NCBI GenBank assembly: GCA_009763385.1
Contig: CM019824.1
Span: 159,396,474-159,460,473, forward strand
Direction: 5' to 3'
From: Coix lacryma-jobi var. lacryma-jobi
Lineage: Eukaryota > Streptophyta > Magnoliopsida > Poales > Poaceae
DNA: 64,000 bases
Shown here: piece after piece, positions 48,452-58,745 of the stretch
Layout: every line of letters begins with the position of its first letter
Position numbering within the stretch: the first letter of the stretch is position 1
The notes under the pieces: generated by a model
The model's input: the letters and a program-made list of their open reading frames with translations, nothing else
Databases searched by the model: none
What the model was told of the DNA's origin: nothing
Program-made: the position numbers and the translations under genes

Positions 48452-51400
48452 ATGGACCCGTCCACGGCCAAGGCGGCCGCGCCGCCCAGCAATGCGGACC
48501 ACGTCCTCCTCATCCCGCCCGACCACCACCCGCCGCCGCCGCAGCACCCGACCAATAATAACCAGCAGCCGAACCCACCGCCGTCGGAGACACCCAAACT
48601 CTCGCAGAAACCCGAGAAGCCGCCGACCTCCAACAGCCCCTCGCGCCCGCCGCTGCCGCCTGCGGCCGCGCTCCTCCGCCGCCGCTCCTCCATCGCCAAG
48701 CCCAAGTCGCGCTTCGTCGAGCCGCCCACCCCGACGCACCCGGACTCCGCGCACCTCCCCGCTCCACCCCGCCGCCGCCGCCGCCTCGCTGACCGCCACC
48801 CCGACCCACCGCGCCGCGGGCGTCTCCACCCCGCACACCCCCGCGGAGGCCGACGAGGAGGAGGATCTCTTCCGCAACAAGGACGGCTCCCGCGCGCCAG
48901 CCTCCGCGGCGTGGTGCCGCCGCCGGGTCCGCCTCGGCCTCGAGCTCTCCGTGCTCGTCCTCTTCCTCGGCCTGCTCGTCGTCAGCCTCGTCGTGCCGCA
49001 CCTGCAGGGCCGCGACCTGTGGGGGCTGCAGATCTGGAACTGGTGCGTCATGGTCATCGCCGTCTTCTCCGGCCACCTCCTCAGCCATTGGCTCGTCACG
49101 CTCATCGTCTTCGCCGTCGAGCGCAACTTCCTGCTGCGCACCAAGGTGCTCTACTTCGTCTTCGGGCTCAGGAAGAGCTTCCAGGTCTGCCTCTGGCTCG
49201 CGCTCGTGCTCATCGCCTGGTCCCAGCTCTTCGACAGCGAGGTCGGCCGCTCCCATAAGACCGCCAGGATCCTCAACTACGTCTCCAGGTTCCTCGCCTC
49301 CATGCTCATCGGCTCCGTCATCTGGCTCGTCAAGACCTTCCTCATGAAGGTGGTGGCGTCCACGTTCCACCGGAAGGCCTTCTTCGATCGGATCCAAGAG
49401 AGCGTGTTCCATCAGTACGTGCTGCAGACGCTGTCGGGCCCGCCGTTGATGGAGCTGGCAGAGAATGTGGGGCGGGAGGGCAGTGGCCTTGGGCGGGTCA
49501 GCATCAGCAGGGTCAAGGAGGAGAAAGGGAAAGGCGTGCCGGAGGTGATCGATGTTGTCAAGCTCAGGAGGATGAGTCAGGAGAAGGTCTCAGCATGGAC
49601 GATGAGAGGGCTCATCACAGCAATCCGAAGCTCTAGGCTGTCAACTATATCTAATACTATCGAGAGCTTTGATGATGTAGATGGAATGGAACAGAAGGAT
49701 AAAGAGATAAATAGTGAATGGGAGGCCAAGGTTGCGGCATATACCATATTCAAGAATGTCGCAAGGCCGGGCTATAAGTGAGGACGACTTCAACTTTTCA
49801 GTACCCATTTCTTGTTCACATATGCATGGCTCAACATGCGCAATTCTTTTACAATTGTTGACATAGGCACATTGAGGAGGTGGATCTGCTCAGATTTTTC
49901 ACCAAGGAGGAGGTGGACCTGGTGATTCCGACGTTTGAGGGAGCATCAGAGACGGGAAAGATCAAAAAGTCTGCTCTCAGGAATTGGGTGGTAATGTAAA
50001 AAATTCAATGCATTTACTATCTCTGTTTTCCTTCTGTTTCAGAATTCATAGGGAACATATTATAGGTTGGCCCATGTCTTTCTTGTCATGGATTTTAATT
50101 TGGTGTCCCAATGCAGTCGTAATTGTGGGTATTGAGCCTTGTGTCATTGTGTGGTAGTAGAAATATTTAAGTCAGTCTGCATAATTTCAGGATTATATGA
50201 TTTCTGCGTTATTGTCATCTGCCTTTTTTTTAACTTTTGGCATCTAGAAGTCATTCCATTTTTTAGTCACCTTTCCTATATTTCAGGTGTCTAAGTTTTA
50301 AGATGATTTTTGGCAACACTCTTGTACAACTACCTAGTACAACTAAGTTGTTATTGCGTGATTTTTTATTTGTTTTTGTGCCATAACATATTATTTTTGT
50401 CATTGTCTACCTATAGAAAATAATTGTTAATTATTAATTGTTTTTGTGCCAACACAAATCAGATTTTTCGGGTTTGTAGTTTTGTCTAATGGGATTTTTA
50501 TTCTTGGTATAAAAAATTGCAGATTGTGTCTACAGAATTGCAATGAACAAAATCTGTAGTTTTAGTGTAAAATATGTGCAATAACCGTTGACTGAAAGGA
50601 AACTAAAATTCAGGCACCTGAATTTTAGCAAGCCCCTTTTTTAGTTCTTGCAAATCATTTGATTCCTTGAAACAGAAAACAATACACAGTGCATGCAAAA
50701 AAATAGCACTATATGTTTTGATTTGTAAATTTTAATGTAGTCGTTGCAAATCATTTGGCTTGTATTGGAAGACGTCTGTTTGCTTTCCTGATCTTGTTTT
50801 ACTACCAGGTGAAAGCATACCTTGATCGCAAATCACTAGCACATTCTCTGAATGACACAAAGACTGCAGTTATGCAACTTCACAACCTCATCAGTGTTAT
50901 AGTCATCATTATAATAATTATCATTATGCTACTGTTGATGGGCATTGCGACAACCAAGATACTTGTTGTCATCTCGTCCCAGCTCCTGGTTGTGGTATTC
51001 ATATTTGGGAATGCATGCAAGACTGTATTTGAGGCCCTTATATTTGTATTCATCATGCACCCATTTGATGTTGGTGACCGCTGTGTTATCGACGGGACAC
51101 AGGTAACTTCTAGATCACCCTTTGTTGTACCTGTTTCCATTGATTTCCCATGTTCTGTTGCTGACATGAATGTACTCTGATGACAGATGATTGTCGAGGA
51201 AATGAATATATTAACTACTGTTTTGTTGAAGAATGACAACGAAAAGATATATTATCCAAATTCTGTGTTGTCCACAAAGCCAATCAGCAACTTTTACCGA
51301 AGCCCTAACATGTATGACACGATTGATTTTGCCATTGATGTTTCAACTTCAGTTGAGAGCATTGGAGCTTTGAGGTCCAAAATTAAAGGGTAATTCTCAA

Positions 51401-51802
51401 ACTTAACCTGAATTCATAACTTCAGATTTGTAAATTTATTGAAAGAAAACTATATCAGCTAGTTTAGGCAACATGTTTATGAAGAATTCACATCGTCAAT
51501 TGTCATTGGTTCCTTTTACTCTCAGGTACTTGGAGAGCAAACCAACACATTGGCACCCTGTCCACACAGTAAACCTGAAGGACATCTTGGATGTGAACAA
51601 GATCAACATGTCTCTCTGTGTTCAGCACACCATGAACTTTCAAAACATCCGGGAGAAGAACATCAGGAGGTCTGAGCTCGTTATGGAGTTGAAGAAAATA
51701 TTCGAGGAGATGTCCATCCGGTACCACCTTCTACCCCAGAAAGTTGAACTCACCTATGTTAGTCCGAACCCACTGCCCATGGCTGTTTCTCATACAAGAT
51801 AG
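48452..51802 (+). CDS. MSL10-like: MscS-like mechanosensitive ion channel (MSL10 type), five exons
   Basis: Exons 48452-49777, 49867-49990, 50809-51102, 51187-51389 and 51526-51802. All introns are GT-AG and phases agree. Product about 740 residues, the usual MSL10 length. A Pro/Ala-rich cytoplasmic N-terminus with a basic RRRSSIAKPKSRF block precedes four membrane segments in exon 1 (about 48940-49370). Exon 3 adds two more (VIVIIIIIIIMLLLM, then VVISSQLLVVVFIFG with the MscS pore motif FGNACKTVFEALIFVF) and the soluble MscS start HPFDVGDRC. Exons 4-5 give the C-terminal MscS beta and vestibule part. Plant MSL8-10 are plasma-membrane channels opened by membrane tension. The ATG at 48452 is in a different frame from the channel body; one extra base near 48765-48775 explains this, and removing one base makes all five exons sum to a multiple of three. 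It may be an assembly error or a recent lesion. Confidence 0.93.
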
Positions 51803-52389
51803 AAGATGGGTGCAGACTTGAAGTGTCAAACTAACAACTTGATCAGTTTCATGGGACGATCTGACCACTGATGGGTAGATGTGCAGTCTGTTCTGAGGTT
51901 TTTGAAACTCTGCATAGTAGACATTATCTCGTACAACAATAATTTGTCAGATAATGGATTTGTAAACGGTGATGGTACTGGTGACCAGTGCTTTGGGCTT
52001 GGCTTTTACACCATTTGGTTATCTAGACCGTTTGGTGCGGTGCAATCAAAACTGTTGGGCAATAGTGACCAACCACAAAATGCTCTTAGTCTGTCAGATT
52101 GAAGTAGGCCTTACAAAGTGGGATGCTGAAGGAAATGTAGACTGCTCAAGCAGCAGCTAACTGGAGAAACACTATCCATTCGGTCAACAGTTTATTTGGG
52201 CCACAGTGTAGAGAATGGCCAGTGCAAATGTCTTCGCTCTTCCTGAGACACTTATCGTGATAGCTTATGTGGATTGCTCTTAGGTTTGTATGGGATGGTG
52301 ACATGCGACACGACCTTATCTTGAAAACTTGCTGTCTTGCACCTTGGTTTCCGACTTCTTGCTGCGCAGAAGGATGGAATGACTGCACC
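51803..52389 (+). other. 3' flank of the MSL10-like gene
   Basis: Likely 3' UTR and downstream DNA. No canonical AATAAA was identified with confidence and no other gene is seen. Confidence 0.4.
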
Positions 52390-52445
52390 CAGTGGCGGAG
52401 CCACGGGGGGCTGGCAGGGGCCATGCCCGCACGCCCCTCCCCCCC

Positions 52446-52476
<31 letters not shown>

Positions 52477-53149
52477 ACAAAATTTCTATTACTATATAAT
52501 ACTATGATTTTTATTTGTGTTAAGAGGTAGAATATAACAAAATTATAAAATTATAGTCATATAAATCTATTAATATCTTGTACTTCGTTTAATAAAAAGT
52601 GTCATTCTCACTTTCCGAGAAATCAAATATTTTCAATTTTAACCAAATATATAAAAGAAAAATATTAGTATTTATAGTATATAATTAGTATCACTAGTTA
52701 GATCATTGAATATTTTTTTTAATAAACCTATTTAAAGATATAAACATTACTAATATTTTCAACAAATCTAGACTTAAAAAATTAATCAACATGAATCTCA
52801 TAGCGATACTTTTTTGTGGGATCGATGAAATAGATAATAAAGTCATATAAAACATAGCTAGATACACAAATCATCTCTATAAAGACCTCTAAAAGACTAA
52901 ACCGGTAGGTCTTGAGATTTTTTAAATCACCATAGAGCCTTGTTATCATTGGACATATCGTCCATCACTGAAAGAATAATACCTTAGATTGTAGAATACA
53001 TGTAAAAAAATATGAGCGACCATGTCACGTCGATGATTTAACTGAAAATATCACCACGAGAAATCTAACCGTTTGAACCACCTTCAGTTTTTACAAGTTG
53101 ACTATTTTTGACCGACCCCCCTTGTGTATTATTCCTAGCTCCGTCACTG
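52390..53149. mobile_element. Non-autonomous hAT element, 760 bp, 8-bp TSD
   Basis: Starts CAGTGGCGGAGCCA and ends, on the other strand, CAGTGACGGAGCTA. It is flanked by ACTGCACC at 52382-52389 and 53150-53157. A run of 24 C (52439-52462) and (AC)9 follow the left end. The interior is AT-rich with no transposase. 8 bp duplication and CAG-type ends are diagnostic of hAT. Confidence 0.88.
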
Positions 53150-53223
53150 ACTGCACCTTGCGGAACAGTCTCTCGAAGATGGAATAATTACCTAAATTTG
53201 GTCTCGCTACCAAGATCGGTAAA

Positions 53224-53353
53224 TTCATACTTAAAACGAAGAGAGACAAACAACATCATTGCAACTTAACTGAAAAAACCGACTTAATAGAAATAAGCAT
53301 CTAGATTCATACTTAAAACGAAGAGAGACAAACAACATCATTGCAACTTAACA
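53224..53353. repeat. 82-bp-spaced tandem duplication sharing a 30-mer with the nearby Copia LTR
   Basis: A 48-bp unit starting ATTCATACTTAAAACGAAG is present at about 53224 and 53306. Its inner 30 bp (53239-53268, 53321-53350) recur at 54749-54778 inside the Copia LTR. Confidence 0.8.
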
Positions 53354-53458
53354 CTATGAAAAAAAACCGACTGAAGTTTACAAAATATGCTGTCCTTGAA
53401 TAAATATATTTCTAGAGATGCCCTAAGTCAAAGAATTTAAACTTTAACTATTTTTTTA

Positions 53459-53540
53459 GAAAAAGACGTCAAGACTTATATCCCATGGGGAGTCGACCTG
53501 TTGCTACTTAGGTGCTCTAACCACTAGACTAGAGGCCCTT
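53459..53540 (-). repeat. tRNA-derived SINE remnant
   Basis: On the minus strand, GGGCCTCTAGTCTAGTGG leads into TTAGAGCACC, giving a box A match (TAGTCTAGTGG at 53521-53531). GGTCGACTCC at 53489-53498 resembles box B with one base missing. A purine/T-rich tail follows at the lower coordinates. No intact tRNA fold. Confidence 0.5.
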
Positions 53541-54570
53541 TGACATATTTATGTTTTTTTTCATTTCTATAAAATTTTAAAGCTATAACCTAATTTATGC
53601 ACGTATGAAAGGTCCTAGTTTGGTTTTGGTAATTGAGTGACAACTTAGGTGGATTAATATGTGTTTGAAGTGAATTACACAGGTGATCATGTGTGAGCAA
53701 CATATGACATAGGGGTGAAATGGCTTGGAAGATGTTGCAAGACTCACACATGTGATGAAGGAGCTTAAATGCACATGAAACATGACATGTGGTCATGTGG
53801 CTAAGATGATGAAGATCAAGGCAAGACTTGGCTTGATGGACCGGTTGCGAAGGTGAAAGGCAAGTTGGAGGCTTTGAAGCCGTTGGTATCGAGTGTCGGG
53901 AGGCTTAAGCAAGACTTGGCGCCGAAGGACCGAAGCGATGGTGAAGAGCAAGTGATGTCAAGATCGATGGACCTTGGAGGCCATGTGATGATATGAAGGG
54001 GATCATATCATTTGATGAGAGGTTGGTGCATGTGTTGCATCAACACCGAAGGAGATGGAATGGAATGCGCAAGACAAAGGTATATTTGTAGGGCATTTCA
54101 TTTCACCGGTCATAGGTGTGTAGAGAAGTTTATGACCGGGTTTAGGATAGATGGCCGTACTATTAAGAGGAGCAAACTTGTTTGCATATCGGTCATCTAG
54201 TGCCACTTGAGCGATCTAACTTTGCGATGTTACTAGGATCGAGTGGCGTGGTGAATGCAAGTAAAAATCCTTTGAAAAATGTTTGTGAAAATGCTAACAC
54301 ACATGCACAAGGTTGTATACACTTGGTTGTGTTGGCACATTTGCAAAGGAGAAGAAGTTTGGAGAAGTTTCGGAGAAAGCTTTGGTTGAAAAAGAGAAGC
54401 GATGAATCTTGGATTGGAATTCTGTACTAACCCTTTGTGAGTTGGATTAGCTTTGTATGAGGGATGTGTAGCCCTCTGAATAAGCTTTCTAAAATGTCCA
54501 AGATCATCGAAATCGGAGTTCGGAGCTAAGAGTTATGACCATTTTAGCGAGTAGTTCAGGATGCTGAAGT

Positions 54571-55815
54571 CGGTAGTACCAACCCTGAAGTCGGTAGTAC
54601 CGACCCTACTACCGACCCCTGTGGGCAGCGCGCAAACTCTCTGTTCAGGAGATGGTTTGGCCTACCGGTAGTACCGCCATAACGCCGGTAGTACCGACCC
54701 TAGGGGTCGGTGGTACCGAGGTTTGGAGGAAGTTTGGAGGCGTTCTGTAAGAGAGACAAACAACATCATTGCAACTTAGTCAGGCCTACCGGTAGTACCA
54801 CTATAAGGCCGGTAGTACCGACCCTACTACCGACTGTGTTAGAAAGGCAGTCCTAATGGTCTTTTGGACCGCCGGTAGTATTGACCCTTTGGTCGGTAGT
54901 ACCGACCGTGGCCGTGGGAGCTCGGGAAAAGGGGGAAAACGACTAGTTGGTGGCTCCCCTCTATAAATAGAGGGGTGGATGACCCTTGGACAAGGTTGAG
55001 CACCCTAGGGACTTTGTGTCCATGGTTGGGAAGTGCTTAGGAGCCCTCTAACTCACATATGCTTATTAGTGCTTATTCGATTGTGTGAGAGAGCGATTCT
55101 AGTGTGGTGCATGAGAGATTGCAAGAGTTGGCACTAGGTGTTCGAGTTGCAAGCCGGTGGTGCTTATTACTCTTGGAGGTTGCCACCTCCTAGACGGCTT
55201 GGTGCGTGTCTCCGTCCTGAAGCCCGTGTGAAGATTGTACGTGGCTCCGGAGAAGCTTTCTGAGGGGCATTGTGCTTGCCCCACGGGAGATCACGAAGAG
55301 CAACTCTAGTAGAGAAGAGGTGTGAAGAGCGCCAAGTGGTCCGGCCAGATCGAAAGCTAGAGCTCTTGGTGAGCACTCCATCGTGGAGAGGTTGGCTTAG
55401 TGTCACCACTAGCGAGAGGATCGGCGGCAACCTTGGGCTTGCTTCAACGGAGACTAGCTTGGTGGCAACCAAGTGAACCTCGGGATAAAATCTTGTGTCC
55501 CCGTCTCTTGTTGCTCTTATTGTTCTTGTTTTCTTGCATATTACGCTTGTTCTTGTGTTCTTCGTGTTCTTCCTCCCTCCATCACTCTATCTTAGGTTGG
55601 GAAGGCTCGATCCACATTTTGGCAAGGAACCAAGACTTGGGAAAGCTACAATCGTCATCTACATGATCTAGGGAAGTGGAGTAATTGCTAGATCTGAGAT
55701 TGCATCTCATCCACTTCGATTTCGTAGCTCTCTGCAGGTGCTCGGTAGTACCGGCCTAACAGCACGGTAGTACCGGTGTCGGTAGTACCAGCCTAGCAGC
55801 CCGGTAGTACCGACT
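54571..55815 (+). repeat. CGGTAGTACCG palindromic array in the second Copia LTR
   Basis: A dozen or more copies of GGTAGTACC, mostly as CGGTAGTACCG, in two clusters (54571-54910 and 55741-55815), with some inverted ACTACCGAC arms. The second cluster recurs at 58510-58580 in the other LTR copy. Confidence 0.8.
54956..54975 (+). promoter_or_regulatory. TATA box within a 20-nt palindrome (second Copia LTR)
   Basis: CCCCTCTAT / ATAGAGGGG arms enclose the TATAAATA core. Likely LTR promoter. Confidence 0.55.
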
Positions 55816-56240
55816 GCCTGTTCTTTACACTAGCTTGTATTGCAATACTTATTCTTGTGCTAGTGTTTAGTTGCTTAGTTTGTGTAACTAAGTTGAGCTC
55901 TCTAATTTGGCTTGTGTAGCCTTGTTGTTGAGCATTGGTAGTGAGCTTAGGAGCTTTGTGCTTTGCTTACTAGATTGTGTAGAAGCTCCCCGTGTTTGAA
56001 GTACTAGTTGCATAGGTTTGTGTGACCTTGCAAGCTAGATTGATTAGGTGAGCTTTAGCTAGCCCGACACCTTATTTGCTTTGTTTAGGATCTTTTGTAA
56101 GGTGTCATAGAGTATAAGTAGAGGGATGTAGTTTTGGCTAGACCGATAGTTTTAATTCTGCATTTGTTTTGGTTAGCCGCTATGTTTAATTTTAAAAAGG
56201 ACTATTCACCCCCCCTCTAGTCCGCCATCTTGACCTTTCA

Positions 56241-56540
56241 ACTTGCCAATGACAAGATCAACATGGAGAAGCAAGTGGAGGTCCCCAAGCAACAAAAGCC
56301 CATATCACGAAGCTATACTTGTGATTATTTGTGTTGTTGGGGCAAGAACGGCAAGATTGTTGTTAAGTATGTTGGTGCACTCAAGAAGAGAGAGATTATG
56401 AGAAATGTTTGGGTGCCCAAAGTTTATGTGACTACCCCCCTAGGTCCCAAACTCACTTGGGTATCTAAATCAATAACATAATCTTGTTTTGTAGGAATAT
56501 GCCTTCGGTGCAACAAGTTGGGTGTTGGATAGTGTGTTGC
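56241..56540 (+). pseudogene. Copia gag-protease junction fragment
   Basis: The frame reads LANDKINMEKQVEVPKQQ, then CCWGKNGKIVVKYVG and NVWVPKVYVTTPLGPKLTWV, which resembles the SIRE-like Gag C-terminal region before protease. WVLDS near 56518 resembles the protease start. It is fused on the left to the LTR end and on the right to an internal point of a second LTR copy, so most of the element is deleted. Confidence 0.65.
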
Positions 56541-58731
56541 TTTGAGAGATTGCACCGAGTGGCACTAGGTGATTGAGTTGCAAGCCGGTGGTGCTTATTA
56601 CTCTTGGAGGTTGCCACCTCCTAGACGGCTTGGTGATTGTCTCCATCATGAAGCTCGCAAGAAGATTGTGCAAGGCTCCGGAGAAAGCTTTGTGAAGGGC
56701 ATTGTGCTCGCCCCGCGGGAGATCGCGAAGAGCAACTCTAGTGGAGAGAGGCGCGAAGAGCGCCAAGTGGTCCGGCCGGATCGAAAGCTAGAGCTCTTGG
56801 TGAGCACTCCATCGTGGAGAGGTTGGCTTAGTGTCACCACAAGCAAGAGGATCGGCGGCAACCTTGGGCTTGCTTCAACGAGGACTAGCTTGGTGGCAAC
56901 CAAGTAAACCTCGGGATAAAATCTTGTGTCCCCGTCTCTTGTTGCTCTTATTGTTCTTGTTTCCTTGCATATTGTTAACACCGGATTTTGGTCAACATTG
57001 AGAAGATGACAGGTGGGCCCGCATACAGCGAGAAAGGCATTCGGCAAACGTGCGAACGGTCGGTTAAACCTCGGTGATTCGACAGACGCCCATGCGATCG
57101 GCTATCTCAGAAGGCGGTGATTCCATTCGAGAAGTGAAGGATGGCAAGTGAAGCCAATTCAAAGAATAAAGTCGTAATAATAAAAGAACTCCGAAGAGAA
57201 TTAGATCTAGGAGTCGTAGTTTCCAAGTTTTGTTTAGTATTTTTTATAAGTCGTAGTCTTTTGGGACTCGTGTTCTGCCCAGGGTATAAATATAAACCCC
57301 CGGCCATTGTAAATAGATCTGTTCACAACCATATCAATACAAATCGGCCCCGTGCCATCTTCGAGTCCTTAGTCGTGTCGTCGAGTTCTTCGAGAGGAAT
57401 CATCGATCCGTCGACCTCTGTAAGTCCCGACAACCTTGTTATCATGTCTAGTATCATGCGGTGGATTTAGATATGTTGCAAGTAGTCTTGTTTGTTTTCA
57501 ATGGTCGTGCGGCGGACCCTTGTTAGCGATCAAGAAGTCTTTGCTTATGCTTTGCTTATGAATAGGTACCGTGCGGCAGGCGTTTATTCATATGTTTAGC
57601 AAAAGCGAGATAGTTATCGGCTCTATTAGATTTGGCAAGATCTAGTAGATTCATTAAGTTATCATGTGTTGCATGGTTCATTTAATTCTGTAACACTCTC
57701 TTTTGCCCAGTCTAGATTGATCTTTATTCGGCCTTGCTTCACAAGTTTACTTGTGTTCCAATAATTGCACAATCATGATGGCCGAACCAATTTCCAATCT
57801 AGGTTGTTACATGTTGTGGGTTCATGCATGTCAATCATGTTTGAGTTTATGCTTGACGGGTTAATGAAGGCTAGACGTGCGACAGACTAGTTGGATTTAA
57901 CTTATGCATGTGATGTTTGAATAGATTTATACTTATAAGTTACCTGTTTATAACTCTTCATGCCTTGATGATGTATTCAAGCATGTCTTTTTCCTATATG
58001 CGTATTCGGCAACCAATGTGTTTATATGCTTTCTTTTCGTATTTGCCGAATGACCATATAAACATGTTCAGCAGACAGCTTCTATAGCTGTATGTTGTTG
58101 TGAGTGGCTTCAGGGCCGTAAATATGGAACTGTCTTGTCTCATCCGGCATGTTCCAGTTTTATTCTCACAGTTTTATCCCTTGTTGGCTTTCAAGTCAAA
58201 CCGACTGGCACATCTCCGGATTCCAAACCGTCCGGGCACCCGATTGAAGCCACGCTTTTTCCGGGTTGCTGTGTGTGAGGCGCGGACCACATTTTGCGTC
58301 AACACATATTACGCTTGTTCTTGTGTTCTTCGTGTTCTTCCTCCCTCCATCACTCTATCTTAGGTTGGGAAGGCTCGATCTACATTTTAGCAAGGAACCC
58401 AGACTTGGGGAAGCTACAATCGTCATCTACATCATCTAGGGAAGTGGGGTAATTGCTAGATCTGAGATTGCATCTCATCCACTTCGATTTCGTAGCTCCC
58501 TGCAGGTGCTCGGTAGTACCGACCTAACAACCCAGTAGTACCAGTGTCGGTAGTACCGGCCTAGCAACCCGGTAGTACCGACCGCCTGGTCTTTACGTGT
58601 TGCAACACTTATTCTTGTGCTAGTGTTTAGTTGCTTAGTTTATGTAACTAAGTTGAGCTCTCTAATTTGGCTTGTGTAGCCTTGTTATTGAGTATTGCTA
58701 GTGAGCTTAGGCTTTGTGCTTTGCTTACTAG
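56541..58731 (+). repeat. Truncated second LTR copy of the Copia, split by a solo LTR
   Basis: Aligns to 55115-55977 on both sides of the insert at 56973-58304. It starts inside the LTR and is cut at 58731, against the hAT gene. Confidence 0.8.
56973..58304 (+). mobile_element. Solo LTR, 1332 bp, with 5-bp TSD CATAT
   Basis: Begins TGTTAACACCGG and ends GCGTCAACA. The duplication CATAT lies at 56968-56972 and 58305-58309. The uninterrupted homologue at about 55534-55548 shows the empty site. TATAAATATAAA at 57285-57296 is a probable promoter. Superfamily unassigned because no coding part remains. Confidence 0.9.
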
Positions 58732-58745
58732 CATTGCTAGTTAGC

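Larger units (their letters stand above)
53606..56240 (+). repeat. LTR of a second SIRE-like Copia element
   Basis: Starts TGAAAGGTCC and ends GACCTTTCA, an inverted terminal match, 2635 bp. It has a TATA box in a palindrome (CCCCTCTATAAATAGAGGGG, 54956-54975) and an array of CGGTAGTACCG motifs (54571-54910 and 55741-55815). A CACCCCCCCTCTAGTC stretch before the end resembles the first Copia LTR end. The usual primer-binding site does not follow, so the interior is deleted. Confidence 0.82.

Noticed and set aside
53459..53540. A functional tRNA gene on the minus strand
   Set aside because: Box B lacks a base and no acceptor or T arm can be folded. SINE remnant preferred.
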